Positions 6,980-7,256 of a DNA stretch of 7,256 bases are shown here, one piece after another; within the stretch, counting starts at the first letter, position 1, and each line of letters starts with the position of its first letter. The position numbers were made by a program, and so were the translations under genes. Origin of the DNA: Saprospiraceae bacterium (GTDB taxonomy: Bacteria > Bacteroidota > Bacteroidia > Chitinophagales > Saprospiraceae); contig JADZBJ010000375.1 of NCBI GenBank assembly GCA_020852155.1, positions 1 to 7,256 of the forward strand. The letters are read 5' to 3'. The notes beneath the pieces were generated by a model. The model made no database searches and was not told where the DNA came from. It saw only the letters and a program-made list of their open reading frames with translations.

Positions 6980-7256
6980 TCAACGAATAGATGATTGAAT
7001 CACCGACATAAAAACAGGCAATACCGCGTCGTCGCTGAATTCCTGAATGGCTTTTTGGCGACTGTAATGGCCCATTTGGGCGCGTTTGGCTGGTGAAAGG
7101 CGGGTTAGTTGACGCATGGCGTCTGCCAGGGCTTGTGCATCGCGAACAGGTATAATGAGGCCGTTTTTGCCATCTTCTACGGTTTCCCGGCAACCAACAT
7201 TATCGGTTGTCAGGATTATTTTTTCCATACTCATTGCTTATAGAAGGCAACGCGGC
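6980..7256 (-). pseudogene. C-terminal end of a GT4 glycosyltransferase interrupted by an in-frame stop (5' part outside window)
   Basis: Reading in from the right edge on the minus strand, the frame gives PRCLL, then TAA (7238-7240), then AMSMEKIILTTDNVGCRE, ETVEDGKNGLIIPVRDAQAL and a helical C-terminus ending QSSIR. This is the canonical nucleotide-sugar binding region of GT4 enzymes, normally written EG.PR.LLEAM.M.KPII.TD..G. The stop falls exactly where the second Glu of E-x7-E is expected; one G to T change in GAA would produce it. Conserved residues on both sides in the same frame argue for a nonsense change rather than a gene that begins at the ATG at 7234, since an 84-residue product would be only part of a GT-B domain. 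The alternatives are a sequencing or assembly error near the edge, or an annotated short remnant. The upstream part of the gene is not visible. Confidence 0.72.

Noticed and set aside
6980..7234. An intact small 84-residue protein gene starting at the ATG at 7234
   Set aside because: Its sequence is the C-terminal part of a GT4 domain, and GT4-matching residues continue in the same frame upstream of the TAA, so a broken larger gene fits better.

Overview
The window looks like chromosomal DNA from a member of the Bacteroidota with moderate GC, possibly near Saprospiria or Chitinophagia; the class is a guess. The signs are a secreted DUF1573 protein, a Bacteroidota-type WbqC protein, a DUF4080 radical SAM protein, no clear Shine-Dalgarno sites, and a TAnnTTTG-like -7 element at the radical SAM start. 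No rRNA, tRNA, CRISPR array, transposase or phage gene is visible.

Layout. (1) Bases 1-250, plus strand: C-terminal end of an unrecognised, probably exported beta-rich protein. (2) 253-2478, plus: a complete DUF5682 protein that appears to start with TTG two bases after the previous stop. (3) 2479-2564: a convergent 86-bp gap with two tiny tandem repeats and no strong terminator. (4) 5591 down to 2565, minus: three genes that probably form one unit in the order radical SAM (DUF4080), WbqC-like, DUF1573. The first two overlap by 8 bp. A 74-bp gap before the DUF1573 gene may hold its own promoter. (5) 5592-5670: a 79-bp divergent interval. (6) 5671-6972, plus: a GT4-like glycosyltransferase. 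(7) 7256 down to 6980, minus: the C-terminal end of a second GT4 glycosyltransferase, interrupted by an in-frame TAA where the family has the second Glu of its E-x7-E motif.

The two glycosyltransferases and the WbqC-like protein suggest a link to cell-surface glycan synthesis, but the window shows no complete polysaccharide operon. The gene of widest interest is DUF5682. From family knowledge it normally sits with a MoxR-type AAA+ ATPase, a VWA protein and SWIM/DUF5691 proteins, in clusters proposed to act in conflict or stress responses. None of those partners is visible here, and its 3' neighbour is convergent and unrelated, so any partner must lie upstream of the window or elsewhere. I did not find a clearly new multi-gene system. 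The strongest leads are this apparently orphaned DUF5682 gene, with its TraB/ChaN/EreA-like N-terminus, and the nonsense codon in the terminal glycosyltransferase.
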